In this document: positions 63,208-64,000 of the stretch, piece by piece
How the letters are laid out: every line of letters begins with the position of its first letter
Numbering within the stretch: position 1 is the stretch's first letter
Assembly: GCA_956465555.1 (NCBI GenBank)
Contig: OY101129.1
Location: forward strand, 372,001 to 436,000
DNA length: 64,000 bases
Origin: Nitzschia sp. pyKryTriq1
Lineage: Eukaryota > Bacillariophyta > Bacillariophyceae > Bacillariales > Bacillariaceae
Direction: 5' to 3'
Made by a program: the position numbers and the translations under genes
The notes under the pieces: generated by a model
The model's database searches: none
Seen by the model: the letters and a program-made list of their open reading frames with translations, nothing else
What the model was told of the DNA's origin: nothing

Positions 63208-64000
63208 TCATATAGCCAGCCTCAATACATCTTGCATCGTCCAGTCACTTTCGTCTATCTGACTAGCACAGGCAAGTGACACCGAGCTGGAGTCTTCTCT
63301 TCTGTTTCGTAGCATGAGTTGGCAGCGGCCTTCCAGCCACCTGTAAAATTCAGCCTTCTGACTGATGATTTCAACGTGTTCCTTCCTTTTACCGCTTCTC
63401 ACTTCTTCGGCAACATTTAACAGCATGCTCCAAATCATACCAATCGCAACTCGTGTGATGAAGTTGATCACAGAGTGAGGAACACCTGGCATTCTCCCGT
63501 CAAAGTACATGTCATACTGAAGCAAGATGAGGTCACCAGAAAGCTTTTCACGCGAGCTCTCGTAACTGGGATGGTCTGTTGGGCATGCACGAAAGAGGAT
63601 GGAGCCATCAAAATCAACTCTTTCAGAGCCTTTTGATAACTCAGGCAGTTCAAAATCATCAGGAAGCAAATGTAGACCTTGATCTTGCCCACCAAGGGTC
63701 TGCATCTTGACAATGATACATCCATTCTCATCGATATCATCAACAGCAATAACGTCCATCACTGTGTCTCGCATCGCCATGGGCCATGGGACGTCAGATT
63801 TGATTTGAATGACTTGATGTCCAGGGCGATCATTCACAAGTTGCCTTGACTCCCGAACGCCTAATCGGAACGGGCGGGTCCAGGATGGGATCCATGTACG
63901 GTACAGGCTGGATTCGTTCAAAACACTTAAGATCGGTACAAGCATGTCCTTGGGGATAGGTGTTTCAATTCTGCAAGTCAGACGGCCTCCCGACTCGATC
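63208..64000 (-). CDS. START-domain lipid-binding protein (5' end outside window)
   Basis: The frame is open to the window end. The visible part begins IESGGRLTCRIETPIPKDML and continues through SVLNESSLYRTWIPSW, the typical START-domain strand and turn. QVIQIKSDVPWPMAMRDTVM, then DMYFDGRMPGVPHSVINFIT with the long C-terminal helix follow. START domains carry sterols, phospholipids or ceramides. No transmembrane segment in the visible part. The N-terminus and any second domain are outside the window. Confidence 0.78.
   Translation of the reverse strand, partial: IESGGRLTCRIETPIPKDMLVPILSVLNESSLYRTWIPSWTRPFRLGVRESRQLVNDRPGHQVIQIKSDVPWPMAMRDTVMDVIAVDDIDENGCIIVKMQTLGGQDQGLHLLPDDFELPELSKGSERVDFDGSILFRACPTDHPSYESSREKLSGDLILLQYDMYFDGRMPGVPHSVINFITRVAIGMIWSMLLNVAEEVRSGKRKEHVEIISQKAEFYRWLEGRCQLMLRNRREDSSSVSLACASQIDESDWTMQDVLRLAI

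Noticed and set aside
1-64000. CRISPR array or prokaryotic operon
   Set aside because: No regular spacer repeats, and genes are intron-bearing eukaryotic ones.

Overview
The window is nuclear DNA from a photosynthetic eukaryote, almost certainly a diatom and perhaps a pennate one. Most genes carry one or two short introns (60-222 nt, GT...AG). Several proteins begin with a signal peptide followed by a diatom-type plastid cleavage motif (AAAFAP in the gene at 1450-2163, SSFVP in the acetyl-CoA carboxylase). The plastid carboxylase is the single-chain type. There is a family of secreted leucine-rich-repeat (LRR) proteins, one of which carries a silaffin-like Lys/Ser/Gly region. Gene models were built by choosing ATG starts and joining reading frames at visible splice sites with matching phase. 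No transcript evidence was available.

Layout. 1-10 kb: a tRNA-dihydrouridine synthase (cut by the window edge), a small plastid protein, a histidine phosphatase, an MFS transporter, a type II membrane glycosyltransferase-like protein, and a UreD-UreF fusion (urease maturation). 10-20 kb: a PH/PX/EDR2-C lipid-binding protein, a DHHC palmitoyltransferase and an exportin-T-like tRNA exporter. 20-28.5 kb: a signal-peptide-bearing APRT, then three glycan-related genes (GH26-like hydrolase, type II lumenal protein, ALG2 mannosyltransferase). A truncated Ty3/gypsy fragment and a three-copy hairpin repeat lie between them. 28.7-35.1 kb: plastid acetyl-CoA carboxylase, complete in three exons. 36.7-47.6 kb: a DUF1295/steroid-reductase-like membrane enzyme, a PKG-like kinase whose cyclic-nucleotide sites look degenerate, an unrecognised 1074-residue Trp/Pro repeat protein and a CaMK-type kinase. 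48-51.5 kb: an ORF framed by 107-nt direct repeats, a small MGC-start (probably acylated) cystatin-like protein and a USB1-like U6 snRNA phosphodiesterase. 51.6-60.4 kb: three LRR genes with the same exon plan. 60.8-64 kb: a membrane coiled-coil protein, a small tail-anchored-looking protein and a START-domain protein cut by the window end.

How the genes fit together. There is no operon logic. The carboxylase supplies malonyl-CoA for plastid fatty-acid synthesis. UreD-UreF and APRT belong to nitrogen and purine salvage. The GH26, type II and ALG2 genes point to the secretory and glycan pathway. The LRR/silaffin-like cluster points to the cell surface or silica wall. Two sequence themes run through the intergenic DNA: the palindromic octamer TACCGGTA (ten copies, nine outside genes) and TGACGTCA, which matches the known diatom CO2/cAMP-response element. 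The least explained items are the Trp-repeat protein, the silaffin-like/LRR chimera, the UreD-UreF fusion and the 107-nt direct-repeat unit.
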